A stretch of 64,000 nucleotides of DNA from Stenotrophomonas sp. 704A1 (GTDB lineage Bacteria; Pseudomonadota; Gammaproteobacteria; Xanthomonadales; Xanthomonadaceae). The translations under genes were made by a program, and so were the position numbers. Location of the stretch: contig NZ_CP130831.1 in the NCBI RefSeq assembly GCF_030549525.1, positions 1,141,501-1,205,500 of the forward strand. The letters run 5' to 3'. The notes beneath the pieces are model-generated. The model worked only from the letters and a program-made list of their open reading frames with translations. It did no database searches and was not told where the DNA came from. Each line of letters begins with the position of its first letter. The stretch's first letter is position 1. Below, in pieces: positions 40,234-49,063 of the stretch.

Positions 40234-41586
40234 ATGACTGCTTTCGATAAACACCAGGTTTCCCGCTTCCGCTTCGTCCGCTGCGAATTCGCCGCGGACA
40301 CCGGCGTGGCCCAGCTGGTCTATGCCTTCGATGACGGCCCGGAGATGGTGGAAACCATCACCGTGCCCGGCGCCCCGTTCGTGCTGGACACGGAACGCGC
40401 GGCAGCGGTACAGCGCGCGCTGCAGCTGCTGCACCTGATTGCCGGTGTCAGCTACTACAAGGCCGGGGTGCCCGATACCGTCAGCATCGACAGCTATGCG
40501 ATCGATGCCGGTACTGCAGCCCTGGTGGAGACCATCTACCTCAACGGCCTGGGTGAATTCGCCTACCGCAACGGCCTGAACCTGCGCGGTCGTTTCCGCC
40601 TGCCGGTACAGGGCGAAGCGGTGCCGGCGCCGGTGCTGGGCCTGCAGCCGCATGCGCTGGTGGCCATCGGCGGTGGCAAGGATTCGCTGGTCAGCATCGA
40701 AGCGCTGCGCCGTGCCGGCGTGGACGAGACGGTGACCTGGATCGGCGGTTCGCAGCTGATCCGTGCCTGCGCCGAGCGCACCGGCCTGCCGACCCTGAAC
40801 CTGGGGCGCGCGCTGGCGCCGGAGCTGTTCGAACTCAACCGCCAGGGCGCGTGGAACGGCCACATTCCGGTCACCGCGGTGAACTCGGCGATCATGGTGC
40901 TGGCCGCGCTGCTGCAGGGCGTGGACCAGGTGGTGTTCTCCAACGAACGCTCGGCCAGCTATGGCAGCCAGATTCCGGGCACCGGCGAAGTGAACCACCA
41001 GTGGTCCAAGGGCTGGGCGTTCGAGCAGGCCTTCGGCGCGCATGTGCAGAAGCAGGTGGCTGCCGATCTGCAGTACTACTCGCTGCTGCGGCCGATGTCC
41101 GAGCTGGCGGTGGCCCGCCAGTTCGCCAAGAGTGATTTCTACGACGCGCATTTCTCCAGCTGCAACCGCAACTTCCACATCCTCGGCGAGCGCCCGGTGA
41201 ACCGCTGGTGCGGCGTGTGCCCGAAGTGCCACTTCGTGTTCCTGGCGCTGGCGCCGTTCATGCCCAAGACCCGCCTGGTGCGCATCTTCGGCCGCAACCT
41301 GCTGGACGACATCGAGCAGGCCGGCGGCTTCGACGCGCTGCTGGAGTTCCAGGACCACAAGCCGTTCGAATGCGTGGGCGAAGGCCGCGAATCGCGTGCG
41401 GCGATGGCGACCCTGGCGCAGCGCCCGGAGTGGAAGGAAGATGTGCTGGTGAAGCGTTTCTGCAACGAGATCCAGCCGCAGCTGGACGCTGCCGAGCTGG
41501 AGCTGGCGCCGCTGCTGCAGCTGCAGGGCGAGCACCGCATTCCGGCCGCGCTGTGGGAACAGGTACGTGAAGATTTCGCAGCTTGA
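40234..41586 (+). CDS. murL: UDP-MurNAc-L-Ala-L-Glu epimerase MurL
   Basis: 450 residues. MurL converts the terminal L-Glu of UDP-MurNAc-L-Ala-L-Glu to D-Glu, replacing glutamate racemase in Xanthomonadaceae. Recognisable are the PP-loop-like [15 protein letters not shown] (about 147), [20 protein letters not shown] and [20 protein letters not shown] with its clustered Cys. The identification rests on this sequence type and on the following MurD2 gene, with which it overlaps by 20 bases. Confidence 0.92.
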   Translation: MTAFDKHQVSRFRFVRCEFAADTGVAQLVYAFDDGPEMVETITVPGAPFVLDTERAAAVQRALQLLHLIAGVSYYKAGVPDTVSIDSYAIDAGTAALVETIYLNGLGEFAYRNGLNLRGRFRLPVQGEAVPAPVLGLQPHALVAIGGGKDSLVSIEALRRAGVDETVTWIGGSQLIRACAERTGLPTLNLGRALAPELFELNRQGAWNGHIPVTAVNSAIMVLAALLQGVDQVVFSNERSASYGSQIPGTGEVNHQWSKGWAFEQAFGAHVQKQVAADLQYYSLLRPMSELAVARQFAKSDFYDAHFSSCNRNFHILGERPVNRWCGVCPKCHFVFLALAPFMPKTRLVRIFGRNLLDDIEQAGGFDALLEFQDHKPFECVGEGRESRAAMATLAQRPEWKEDVLVKRFCNEIQPQLDAAELELAPLLQLQGEHRIPAALWEQVREDFAA

Positions 41587-42976
41587 GGGAAAGCGCGTTG
41601 CGCTGTGGGGCTGGGGGCGGGAGGGCCGTGCGGCGTTTGCCGTGCTGCGCGCGCGCCTGCCCACGCTGGCCCTGAGCCTGTTCTGCCCGGCCGCCGAAGC
41701 CGAGGCGGCGCGTGCGGAAACGCAGGGCGCGCTGGATGTGCGTGGCGAGCCCTCGGCCGAGGCGCTGGCCGCGTTCGAGGTGGTGATCAAGTCGCCCGGC
41801 ATCAGCCCCTACCAGCCGATCGCGCTGGCGGCGGCAGGGCAGGGCACCGCCTTCATCGGTGGCACCGCACTGTGGTTCGCCGAACACGCGGCCGACGATG
41901 GCATCGTGCACGACACCGTGTGCGTGACCGGCACCAAGGGCAAGAGCACCACCACCGCGCTGGTGGCGCACCTGCTGCGTGCGGCCGGCCACCGCACCGG
42001 CCTGGTCGGCAACATCGGCCTGCCGCTGCTGGAAGTGCTCGACCCACGGCCCGCACCCGCGTACTGGGCGGTGGAGCTGTCCAGCTACCAGACCGGCGAA
42101 GTGGCGCGCAGTGGCGCCCGCCCGCAGGTGGCGGTGGTGCTGAATCTGTTCCCCGAACACCTGGACTGGCACGGCAGCGAGCAGCGTTACATCGAGGACA
42201 AGCTGCGGCTGGTGACCGAAGCGGCGCCGCGGGTTGCCGTGCTCAACGCCGCCGATCCGCATCTGGCCGCGCTGTCATTGCCCGACAGCGAGGTGGTGTG
42301 GTTCAACCAGCCGCAGGGCTGGCACATGCGCGGCGACATCGTGCACCGCGGCGAACAGGCCGTGTTCGATACCCGCGACACGCCGCTGCCTGGCCGCCAC
42401 AACCGCGGCAACCTGTGCGCGGTGCTGGCCGCGCTGGAAGCGCTGGGGCTGGATGCGGTGGCGCTGGCACCGGCGGTGCGGGATTTCCGTCCGTTGCCCA
42501 ACCGCCTGCAGCGTATCGGCGCGGCGGGTGGCCTGACCTACGTCAACGATTCGATCAGCACCACGCCGCATGCCAGCCTGGCCGCGCTGGAATGCTTTGC
42601 CGGCCAGCGCATCGCGCTGCTGGTGGGCGGGCACGACCGTGGCCTGGACTGGACCGGTTTCATGCAGCACATGGCGCACGACGTGCCGCCGGTGGAGATC
42701 GTGACCATGGGCAGCAACGGCCCGCGCATCCACGCCATGCTGCAGCCGTTGGCCGATGCCGGCCGCTTCGGCCTGCATGCTGCCGCGGATCTGCCCGAGG
42801 CCATGGCGCTGGCACGCGCGGCGCTGGGCGCGCGGGGCGGGGTGGTGCTGCTGTCGCCGGGCGCGCCCAGCTTCGGTGCCTACCGCGACTACGTCGCCCG
42901 GGGCCGCCATTTCGCCGAACTGGCCGGATTCGACCCGGACAGCATCAGCGCGATTCCGGGATTGGGTATCGGGTAG
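41567..42976 (+). CDS. murD2: UDP-MurNAc-L-alanine-L-glutamate ligase MurD2
   Basis: 469 residues, Mur ligase that adds L-Glu rather than D-Glu, partner of MurL. Visible: [14 protein letters not shown]-terminal Rossmann motif, [20 protein letters not shown] (ATP loop), [42 protein letters not shown] and [15 protein letters not shown] start at 41567 gives [17 protein letters not shown] and an overlap with murL. The stop codon TAG is the TAG of a SMAG-type repeat (GGTAGCGCC). Confidence 0.92.
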   Translation: MKISQLEGKRVALWGWGREGRAAFAVLRARLPTLALSLFCPAAEAEAARAETQGALDVRGEPSAEALAAFEVVIKSPGISPYQPIALAAAGQGTAFIGGTALWFAEHAADDGIVHDTVCVTGTKGKSTTTALVAHLLRAAGHRTGLVGNIGLPLLEVLDPRPAPAYWAVELSSYQTGEVARSGARPQVAVVLNLFPEHLDWHGSEQRYIEDKLRLVTEAAPRVAVLNAADPHLAALSLPDSEVVWFNQPQGWHMRGDIVHRGEQAVFDTRDTPLPGRHNRGNLCAVLAALEALGLDAVALAPAVRDFRPLPNRLQRIGAAGGLTYVNDSISTTPHASLAALECFAGQRIALLVGGHDRGLDWTGFMQHMAHDVPPVEIVTMGSNGPRIHAMLQPLADAGRFGLHAAADLPEAMALARAALGARGGVVLLSPGAPSFGAYRDYVARGRHFAELAGFDPDSISAIPGLGIG

Positions 42977-42998
42977 CGCCGGTTGTTGGCCGGCTGCC
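42972..42998. repeat. SMAG-like repeat overlapping the murD2 stop
   Basis: GGTAGCGCCGGTTGTTGGCC then GGCTGCC. The TAG at 42974-42976 is the murD2 stop codon, so the repeat ends the reading frame. Confidence 0.65.
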
Positions 42999-43082
42999 AG
43001 GGAGTGGCATCCACGCACGGCGTGGAACTCCTGTACAGCAACGCCCGCGCGCGGCGGCCCTTGCGCGCGGTGTGCGCAGGGT

Positions 43083-43676
43083 TCAGTAGTCGTCGTGGAT
43101 GAACGCGTAGTCGCCGTCGATCAGCTGCTGCAGGTAGGCATCGAAGCTGGGCGCGATGACCGCATAGCTGTCCGGATCGTGCAGGTAGCGCACCACCTGG
43201 CCGACCGTGCCGCCCGGTGCCGGGTCGAAATCCAGATAGAGCATCGAGGTGCCGCCGTTGTTCATGCAGTGCGAGAAGCACAGGCGGCGGCTCATCGGCA
43301 GGTCGGGATCGATGCCGGCGCCGAGGATGTCCGGTTCCTCGTCGAGCCACTCCTCGTAGATCGAGCGGATGCTGTCGTCCCACTGCTGCTGGTCCTCGAA
43401 GATCTGTGCGACCGAGCGCAGGTAGTACGGGTAGCTGCCCTCCTCGACATCCGAACCCAGCATGTAGACCACGACCTGGCCACCGGGATACGCGCGGAAG
43501 TGCGTGCCGTCCACCCGCGCCAGCAGCGCCAGCAGGCTGTCCGGCACCTGCGGCCACTGCGCGCGCAGCCGTTGCAGGTCTTCGGCGGTTGCGCCGTGGA
43601 CGAACGCCCATTGCGCGGCATCGTCGGCGGGCAGGCGTGGGATCAGGCCGGACAGGAAGCGATCAATACGTGTCAT
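43083..43676 (-). CDS. SMI1/KNR4 (SUKH) family-like protein
   Basis: 197 residues. A central acidic domain with DSLLALLARVDGTHFRAYPG, GSYPYYLRSVAQIFEDQQQW, ISFSH-like CFSHCMNNGGTSMLYLDFDP and GTVGQVVRYLHDPDS resembles SMI1/KNR4 proteins, many of which are immunity proteins to contact-dependent or secreted nucleases. No toxin gene lies next to it, so it may be an orphan. Start ATG 43676 begins similarity (MTRIDRFLSG). Confidence 0.6.
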   Translation of the reverse strand: MTRIDRFLSGLIPRLPADDAAQWAFVHGATAEDLQRLRAQWPQVPDSLLALLARVDGTHFRAYPGGQVVVYMLGSDVEEGSYPYYLRSVAQIFEDQQQWDDSIRSIYEEWLDEEPDILGAGIDPDLPMSRRLCFSHCMNNGGTSMLYLDFDPAPGGTVGQVVRYLHDPDSYAVIAPSFDAYLQQLIDGDYAFIHDDY

Positions 43677-43746
43677 CGGAAGACGCCAATAGCAGGGCAG
43701 GCACAGCCGGCTTCGAGCGTCGAAACCGGCCGTGCAGAACGGCTTC

Positions 43747-44982
43747 TCAGCGTACCACCTCGACATCGGTGATGTCGTAGAGCGATGTGCCGTACTTGCC
43801 ATGCGATTCCAAGGTGATCGCGATGCCGAGATCCTCGATGAAGGCACGGACACTGCGATCGCCATCCACCTTGCACTCCAGCCGTATCGCATCGCCGGAA
43901 AGCGAAGCAGATACCTCGCGTGCCGGGAAGCGCTCCCCGATCACGCAGGACAACTCGGTGCTGAGTGGCTTTGAAGTGCCGCGTTCCGGATAGAACGCCA
44001 TCGTCGTTTCAGCGCGGAAGCGGCTGCCGGGTGTCCACGCGGCGGGAAGATCCTGCTTCAGCGATCGGGTCTGCAGCGTGATCGATGCGTCGCGCATTGA
44101 TGCCAGCTGGAAGAGATTGGCCTTTGACAACCGACGCATGGTGAACGAGGTGTAGTCCTCGGTAATCTTCAACAGCCCGTTGTCGGCCACCATCGTGATG
44201 GTGGTGGGCGTGGTCGAGGCGGGCTTTCCCTTGATCCGGTAACGGTAGGTCAGTGATGCAAAACGAGGTGCCAGCAACGGGTTGTCCACGCCATCAACAA
44301 CGACCTTGGAAACGGGGACATCTTCCAGCCGGCGACCGGCTGACTGCGGTTGCGGGCGATCGGCCGCCGGTACGTCGGGACGCAGCAGGGCCATGATGTC
44401 TGCATCCACCGCGCCCTGCAGTGAGCATCCCACCATGGTCCTGCCGTTGCTGGATTCCATCATCAGCACGCGTTCCAGAAGCATGCGTCCGGCGGCGATG
44501 CCACCACGATTGGAGGTGGGCAGCCACTGATCACCCGCGCGCACTTCGCTGCGGACGTGCATTCCGCGATCGCCCTGCAGGCGGTCGGCGTGTTCGATCA
44601 GTGGCGACAGCTGCTTGACCACTGCATCCAGAGGCGCATCGAAGGTGAATCCCCAGGCCACATAGCGACCCAGTACGCCCAGGTCCGAGGCGTTGTCGAA
44701 ATAGGCGGTGACCGGCAGGCCGGCAATGCGTGGTTCACCGCGGAGCTGGACTTCATTGGCGGCATCGGAACGGTCCTTGCTCTCGATCCAGTTGATCGTG
44801 CCCGTGCCGCCCAGCGACGCGTGCGCAGCCCATGCACCTGCATGCTGGTGCAGGCTGGAGAAGAAACTGGCATCGCAGCGGCTGAACGCGGTGAAGGTTT
44901 CGTCCAGGGGGCTGGCGGTCAGCTGGGCGGCGGGGAGCAGCAGAGCAAGCGAAGCAAGCGCGGTGGAACCCAGGGTTTTCAC
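43747..44982 (-). CDS. Hypothetical periplasmic protein
   Basis: 411 residues if begun at GTG 44982, which yields a clean signal peptide (MKTLGSTALASLALLLPAAQ). An ATG at 45024 is also in frame but would put 14 unlikely residues in front. The mature sequence is long and without a recognised family. It contains SRCDASFFSSLHQHAGAWAA, WLPTSNRGGIAAGRMLLERV and an ordered C-terminus (AFIEDLGIAITLESHGKYGT). Only two Cys pairs stand out. Low GC compared with neighbours is not obvious. Confidence 0.65.
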   Translation of the reverse strand: MKTLGSTALASLALLLPAAQLTASPLDETFTAFSRCDASFFSSLHQHAGAWAAHASLGGTGTINWIESKDRSDAANEVQLRGEPRIAGLPVTAYFDNASDLGVLGRYVAWGFTFDAPLDAVVKQLSPLIEHADRLQGDRGMHVRSEVRAGDQWLPTSNRGGIAAGRMLLERVLMMESSNGRTMVGCSLQGAVDADIMALLRPDVPAADRPQPQSAGRRLEDVPVSKVVVDGVDNPLLAPRFASLTYRYRIKGKPASTTPTTITMVADNGLLKITEDYTSFTMRRLSKANLFQLASMRDASITLQTRSLKQDLPAAWTPGSRFRAETTMAFYPERGTSKPLSTELSCVIGERFPAREVSASLSGDAIRLECKVDGDRSVRAFIEDLGIAITLESHGKYGTSLYDITDVEVVR

Positions 44983-45129
44983 GAAGAGGACATCCTTGTT
45001 GGGGAAGGGGGCATGGCTGGACACTAGCTATCGGCCTTCATGCCTGGTCCTGAAGTGCGGGCTGCACTGCCTGCTCCAGCTTCACACCGGCCCCGTACAC
45101 TCCGGATTCCCTCTTGGTGGAGCAGGCAC

Positions 45130-45921
45130 ATGAATCGTTGGCGATGCGGTGTGGCGGTGATCCTGGGGCTGGCGGCGATGCCGGCCTGGGCGGCGATGAA
45201 GACCCAGCCGGTGGAGTGGACCCACCAGGGCACGACATTCAGCGGCGTGCTGGTCTACGACGACGGCGACAAGGACAAGCGTCCGGGCCTGGTGATGGTG
45301 CCGAACTGGAAGGGTGTGAACGCATCGGCGATCGAGAAGGCCAAGCAGCTGGCCGGCGATGATTACGTGGTGCTGGTGGCCGATGTGTACGGCAAGGACG
45401 TGCGGCCGAAGACCGACGCCGAGGCCGGCCCGGTGGCAACCCGGCTGCGCAACGACCGGCCGCTGCTGCGCGCGCGTGCGCTGGAGGCGGTGAACGTGCT
45501 GAAGGCGCAGGCCGGCAAGGCGCCGCTGGATGCCAGCCGCATTGGTGCGGTGGGTTTCTGCTTCGGCGGCACCACGGTGCTGGAACTGGCCCGTGCCGGT
45601 GCGCCATTGGCCGGTGTGGTCAGCCTGCACGGGGGCCTGGGTTCGCCGCTGCCGGCACAGGCCGGTGGCAGCCATCCGTCGGTGCTGGTGCTCAACGGCG
45701 CCGACGACAGGAGCGTGACTGCCGCGGACATCGGCAGCTTCCAGAAGGAAATGGACACGGCCAAGGTCGATTGGGAGTTCACCAACTACAGCGGCGCGGT
45801 GCACTGCTTCGCCGAGCGCGATGCCAACAGCCCGCCGGGCTGCCAGTACAACGAGCGGGCGGCCAAGCGCGCGTGGAAGGCGCTGGATGACTTCTTCGAG
45901 GAGCGCTTCGAGAAACGTTGA
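45130..45921 (+). CDS. Dienelactone hydrolase family protein, secreted
   Basis: 263 residues with a signal peptide ending in PAWA. The alpha/beta-hydrolase nucleophile motif is GFCFGG with Cys (about 145) as in dienelactone hydrolase, the acid is in LNGADDRS and the His in SGAVHCFAE. Family members cleave cyclic lactones; a periplasmic location is unusual for classic dienelactone hydrolase and the substrate is unknown. Start ATG 45130. Transcribed divergently from the unknown periplasmic protein and followed by a SMAG pair. Confidence 0.85.
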   Translation: MNRWRCGVAVILGLAAMPAWAAMKTQPVEWTHQGTTFSGVLVYDDGDKDKRPGLVMVPNWKGVNASAIEKAKQLAGDDYVVLVADVYGKDVRPKTDAEAGPVATRLRNDRPLLRARALEAVNVLKAQAGKAPLDASRIGAVGFCFGGTTVLELARAGAPLAGVVSLHGGLGSPLPAQAGGSHPSVLVLNGADDRSVTAADIGSFQKEMDTAKVDWEFTNYSGAVHCFAERDANSPPGCQYNERAAKRAWKALDDFFEERFEKR

Positions 45922-45932
45922 GGCGCGGTGTT

Positions 45933-45991
45933 CGCCGGGCATGGCCCGGCGCTACCCGATCGCGTGCGGTAGCGCCGGGCCATGCCCGGCG
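45933..45991. repeat. SMAG-type inverted pair
   Basis: CGCCGGGCATGGCCCGGCGC... at 45933-45956 facing GGTAGCGCCGGGCCATGCCC... at 45968-45991 between the convergent hydrolase gene and ispB. Confidence 0.85.
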
Positions 45992-45997
45992 ACGCCA

Positions 45998-46996
45998 TCA
46001 ATGCGAGCGCTGCACCGCGTAACGGGCCAGGCCACGCAGGGCCGCCACCGCATCGTTGTCGCCCAGGCCGTCGAGCGCGCGCTCGGCGGCTTCGGCATAT
46101 TCCTCGGCCCGGCGGCGGCTGTAGTCCAGGCCACCGGTGGCGTGGATCGCCGCCAGTACCTCCGGCATCGCCGACGCATCGCCGTTCTGCACGATCGTGC
46201 GCAGGCGCTGGCGGGTCGCCTCATCCGAGTGCGCCATGGCGTGGATCAGCGGCAGGGTCGCCTTGCCTTCGGCCAGGTCGTCGCCCAGGTTCTTGCCCAG
46301 TTCTTCGGCGTTGGCCGAATAGTCCAGCACGTCGTCGGCAATCTGGAAGGCATACCCCAGGTGCATGCCGTAGTCGTACAGGGCCTGCTGGGTGGAGTCG
46401 TCCACGCCGCTGGCCAGCGCGCCCAGGCGGGTACCGGCGGCGAACAGCACCGCGGTCTTGCGCTCGATCACGCGCAGGTAGGCGGCTTCGTCGGTATCCG
46501 GGTTGTGCACGTGCAGCAGCTGCAGCACTTCGCCTTCGGCGATGCGGTTGGTGGTGTCGGCCAGGATCCGCATCACCGGCATCCGGTCCAGTTCGACCAT
46601 CAGCTGGAAGCTGCGCGAGTACAGGAAGTCACCGACCAGCACGCTGGGCGCGTTGCCCCACAGGGCGTTGGCGGTGCTGCGGCCGCGCCGCAGGCTGGAT
46701 TCGTCCACCACGTCGTCGTGCAACAGGGTCGAGGTGTGGATGAATTCGATGATCGCCGCCAGCTGGTGGTGTTCCGGGCCGGCCGAACCGACCGCATGGC
46801 CGGCCAGCATCACCAGCATCGGGCGCAGGCGCTTGCCGCCGGCGGAGATGATGTGGTCGGCGATCTGGTTGATCAGCACGACGTCCGACGACAGCCGGCG
46901 CCGGATCAGGGCATCGACGGCGGCCATGTCGGCCGCGGCAAGCGACTGGATCTGGGGCAGGCCCAGGGCGGGACGGGTGTCTTCGGTGATGGTCAT
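45998..46996 (-). CDS. ispB: Octaprenyl/polyprenyl diphosphate synthase
   Basis: 332 residues, trans-prenyltransferase that builds the ubiquinone side chain. Aspartate-rich motifs FIHTSTLLHDDVVDESSLRR (first, DDxxD) and FQIADDVLDYSANAEELGKN (second) bind magnesium and the diphosphates; GGKRLRPMLV is the usual N-terminal block. Length fits IspB. The gene ends seven bases from the SMAG pair. Confidence 0.95.
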   Translation of the reverse strand: MTITEDTRPALGLPQIQSLAAADMAAVDALIRRRLSSDVVLINQIADHIISAGGKRLRPMLVMLAGHAVGSAGPEHHQLAAIIEFIHTSTLLHDDVVDESSLRRGRSTANALWGNAPSVLVGDFLYSRSFQLMVELDRMPVMRILADTTNRIAEGEVLQLLHVHNPDTDEAAYLRVIERKTAVLFAAGTRLGALASGVDDSTQQALYDYGMHLGYAFQIADDVLDYSANAEELGKNLGDDLAEGKATLPLIHAMAHSDEATRQRLRTIVQNGDASAMPEVLAAIHATGGLDYSRRRAEEYAEAAERALDGLGDNDAVAALRGLARYAVQRSH

Positions 46997-47090
46997 GCGA
47001 TCAGGCTTTCAGGCTCGCCGTTGATTATAGGCGCTGCCTGTGAATTCGGGCGGATGGCGTGGCCGGGCGGGCGGCGGCGGCCACGGGGCG

Positions 47091-47105
47091 TGAATACGTA
47101 TGCAG
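47091..47105. promoter_or_regulatory. Shared operator TGAATACGTATGCAG, copy 1
   Basis: The same 15-mer occurs at 51947-51961 (inverted) and 54179-54193, always in the promoter region of the glucan-utilisation genes. The core ATACGTAT is palindromic. It stands 93 bases before the GH13 start. A LacI-type or similar sugar regulator is the likely binder; no regulator gene is in the window. Confidence 0.75.
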
Positions 47106-47198
47106 GCAGCGCCATCGCCGGGGGGCCGCCGCTAAGCTTGCGGGAGTTGCTTTTCGGCCCGCTCCGGCGGGTCCCGCATGCCCGGAGGGGGGCTGTCG

Positions 47199-48812
47199 AT
47201 GTCGCACTATCCATGGTGGCGCGGAGCCGTCATCTACCAGATCTACCCGCGCAGTTTCCTCGACGCCAACGGCGACGGGGTAGGCGACCTGCCCGGCATC
47301 ATCCAGCGCCTGGACCATATCGCCGCGCTCGGGGTGGATGCGATCTGGATCTCGCCGTTCTTCAGATCGCCGATGGCCGACTTCGGCTACGACATCGCCG
47401 ACTACCGCGATGTCGACCCGCTGTTTGGCAGCCTGGACGACTTCGACCGCCTGCTGGCCAGGGCGCATGCGCTGGGCCTGAAGGTGATGATCGACCAGGT
47501 GCTCAGCCATACCTCGATCGAGCATGCCTGGTTCCGCGAAAGCCGCCAGGACCGCAGCAACCCGAAGGCGGACTGGTACGTCTGGGCCGACCCGCGCGAG
47601 GACGGCACGCCACCCAACAACTGGCTGTCGCTGTTCGGCGGTGGTGCCTGGCAGTGGGAGCCGCGCCGCGAGCAGTACTACCTGCACAACTTCCTGGTGG
47701 ATCAGCCGGACCTCAACTTCCACCATCCGGAGGTGCAGCAGGCCACCCTGGACAACGTCCGCTTCTGGCTGGACCGCGGCGTGGATGGCTTCCGCCTGGA
47801 TGCGATCAACTTCTGCTTCCACGATGCACAGCTGCGCGACAACCCGGCCAAGCCGGCCGACAGGCGCGTCGGCCGCGGCTTCAGTGCGGACAACCCGTAC
47901 GCCTACCAGTACCACTACTACAACAACACCCAGCCGGAGAACCTGCCGTTCCTGGAACGGCTGCGCGCGCTGCTGGACGATTACCCGGGCGCGGTGAGCC
48001 TGGGCGAGATCTCCTCGGAAGACTCGCTGGCGACCACCGCCGAGTACACCCAGGACGGCCGCCTGCACATGGGCTACAGCTTCGAGCTGCTGGTGAACGA
48101 CTACAGCGTCGCCTACATCCGCGACACGGTGTCACGCCTGGAGGCCGCGATGACCCAGGGCTGGCCGTGCTGGGCGGTGTCCAACCATGATGTGGAGCGG
48201 GCGGTCAGCCGCTGGGGCGGGCATCCGGCCGATCCCCGTCTGGCGCGGATGCTGGTGGCGATGCTGTGCTCGCTGCGCGGCTCGGTCTGCCTGTACCAGG
48301 GGGAAGAGCTGGGCCTGGCCGAGGCCGATGTGCCGTTCGAGGCCCTGCAGGACCCGTACGGCATCACCTTCTGGCCGAATTTCAAGGGCCGTGACGGCTG
48401 CCGTACGCCGCTGCCGTGGACCGATGCGCCGCTGGCCGGCTTCACCACCGGCACGCCGTGGCTGCCGATCCCGGCCGAGCACCAGGCTGCGGCCGTGGCG
48501 GTGCAGGCGCAGGACCCGCACTCGGTGCTGTCGGCCTTCCGCAGCTTCCTGGCCTGGCGGCGCACCCAGCCGGCCCTGCTGCACGGTGACATCCGCTTCC
48601 TGGACAGTGCCGAGCCCGTGCTGCTGTTCGAGCGTATGCTTGCAGATGAAACCCTCCTGCTGGCCTTCAACCTGTCGGCCGAGGCCGTGAGCCATCCGCT
48701 GCCGGCCGGCGACTGGCAGCAGGTGGCCGTACCGGGTCCGGATGCGGGCACGGTGCAGGGCAATGAACTGCGGCTGCCGCCGCGTGCGGTGTATTGCGCA
48801 CGACGCAGCTGA
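47199..48812 (+). CDS. GH13 alpha-glucosidase
   Basis: 537 residues, no signal peptide, so cytoplasmic. GH13 regions: IYQIYPRSFLDANGDGVGDL, nucleophile D201 in DGFRLDAINF, acid E270 in AVSLGEISSED and D331 in WAVSNHDVE. The sequence type is that of oligo-1,6-glucosidase or exo-alpha-glucosidase acting on maltose and maltodextrins entering through the nearby TonB receptor. ATG 47199 has a GGAGGGGGG ribosome binding site at 47184-47192. A terminator follows. Expression is probably controlled through the upstream 15-mer. Confidence 0.92.
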   Translation: MSHYPWWRGAVIYQIYPRSFLDANGDGVGDLPGIIQRLDHIAALGVDAIWISPFFRSPMADFGYDIADYRDVDPLFGSLDDFDRLLARAHALGLKVMIDQVLSHTSIEHAWFRESRQDRSNPKADWYVWADPREDGTPPNNWLSLFGGGAWQWEPRREQYYLHNFLVDQPDLNFHHPEVQQATLDNVRFWLDRGVDGFRLDAINFCFHDAQLRDNPAKPADRRVGRGFSADNPYAYQYHYYNNTQPENLPFLERLRALLDDYPGAVSLGEISSEDSLATTAEYTQDGRLHMGYSFELLVNDYSVAYIRDTVSRLEAAMTQGWPCWAVSNHDVERAVSRWGGHPADPRLARMLVAMLCSLRGSVCLYQGEELGLAEADVPFEALQDPYGITFWPNFKGRDGCRTPLPWTDAPLAGFTTGTPWLPIPAEHQAAAVAVQAQDPHSVLSAFRSFLAWRRTQPALLHGDIRFLDSAEPVLLFERMLADETLLLAFNLSAEAVSHPLPAGDWQQVAVPGPDAGTVQGNELRLPPRAVYCARRS

Positions 48813-48839
48813 CCGATTTCTCCGGTGGCGGTACTTGCG

Positions 48840-48871
48840 GGGACGGGGCCGAAGCGCCCCGTCCCTTTTTT
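48840..48871 (+). terminator. Terminator of the GH13 gene
   Basis: GGGACGGGGC-CGAAGC-GCCCCGTCCC followed by six T; strong rho-independent terminator 28 bases past the stop. Confidence 0.88.
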
Positions 48872-48943
48872 GTGGGCGACGGTCGGGCAGACGGCATCCA
48901 CGCGTGGCGGGGATGGGGGCTGGCGCGGCACGCGCGCAGAAGA

Positions 48944-48969
48944 AAACCCGCTGCCTGCGCAGCGGGTTT
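48944..48969. terminator. Hairpin between convergent GH13 and receptor genes
   Basis: AAACCCGCTGC-CTGC-GCAGCGGGTTT, a perfect 11-bp stem with A/T ends, usable in both directions. Likely ends the receptor transcript. Confidence 0.75.
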
Positions 48970-48993
48970 GTGGTCCTGCTCCCCGTGTTGCGT

Positions 48994-49048
48994 CGCCGGG
49001 CATGGCCCGGCGCTACCCATCGACCGCCGGGCATGGCCCGGCGCTACC
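48994..49048. repeat. Two SMAG-type units in direct orientation
   Basis: CGCCGGGCATGGCCCGGCGC... occurs twice (48994-49017 and 49025-49048) head to tail; the other pairs in the window are inverted. Confidence 0.8.
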
Positions 49049-49063
49049 GGCGGTCGCCGCTGG

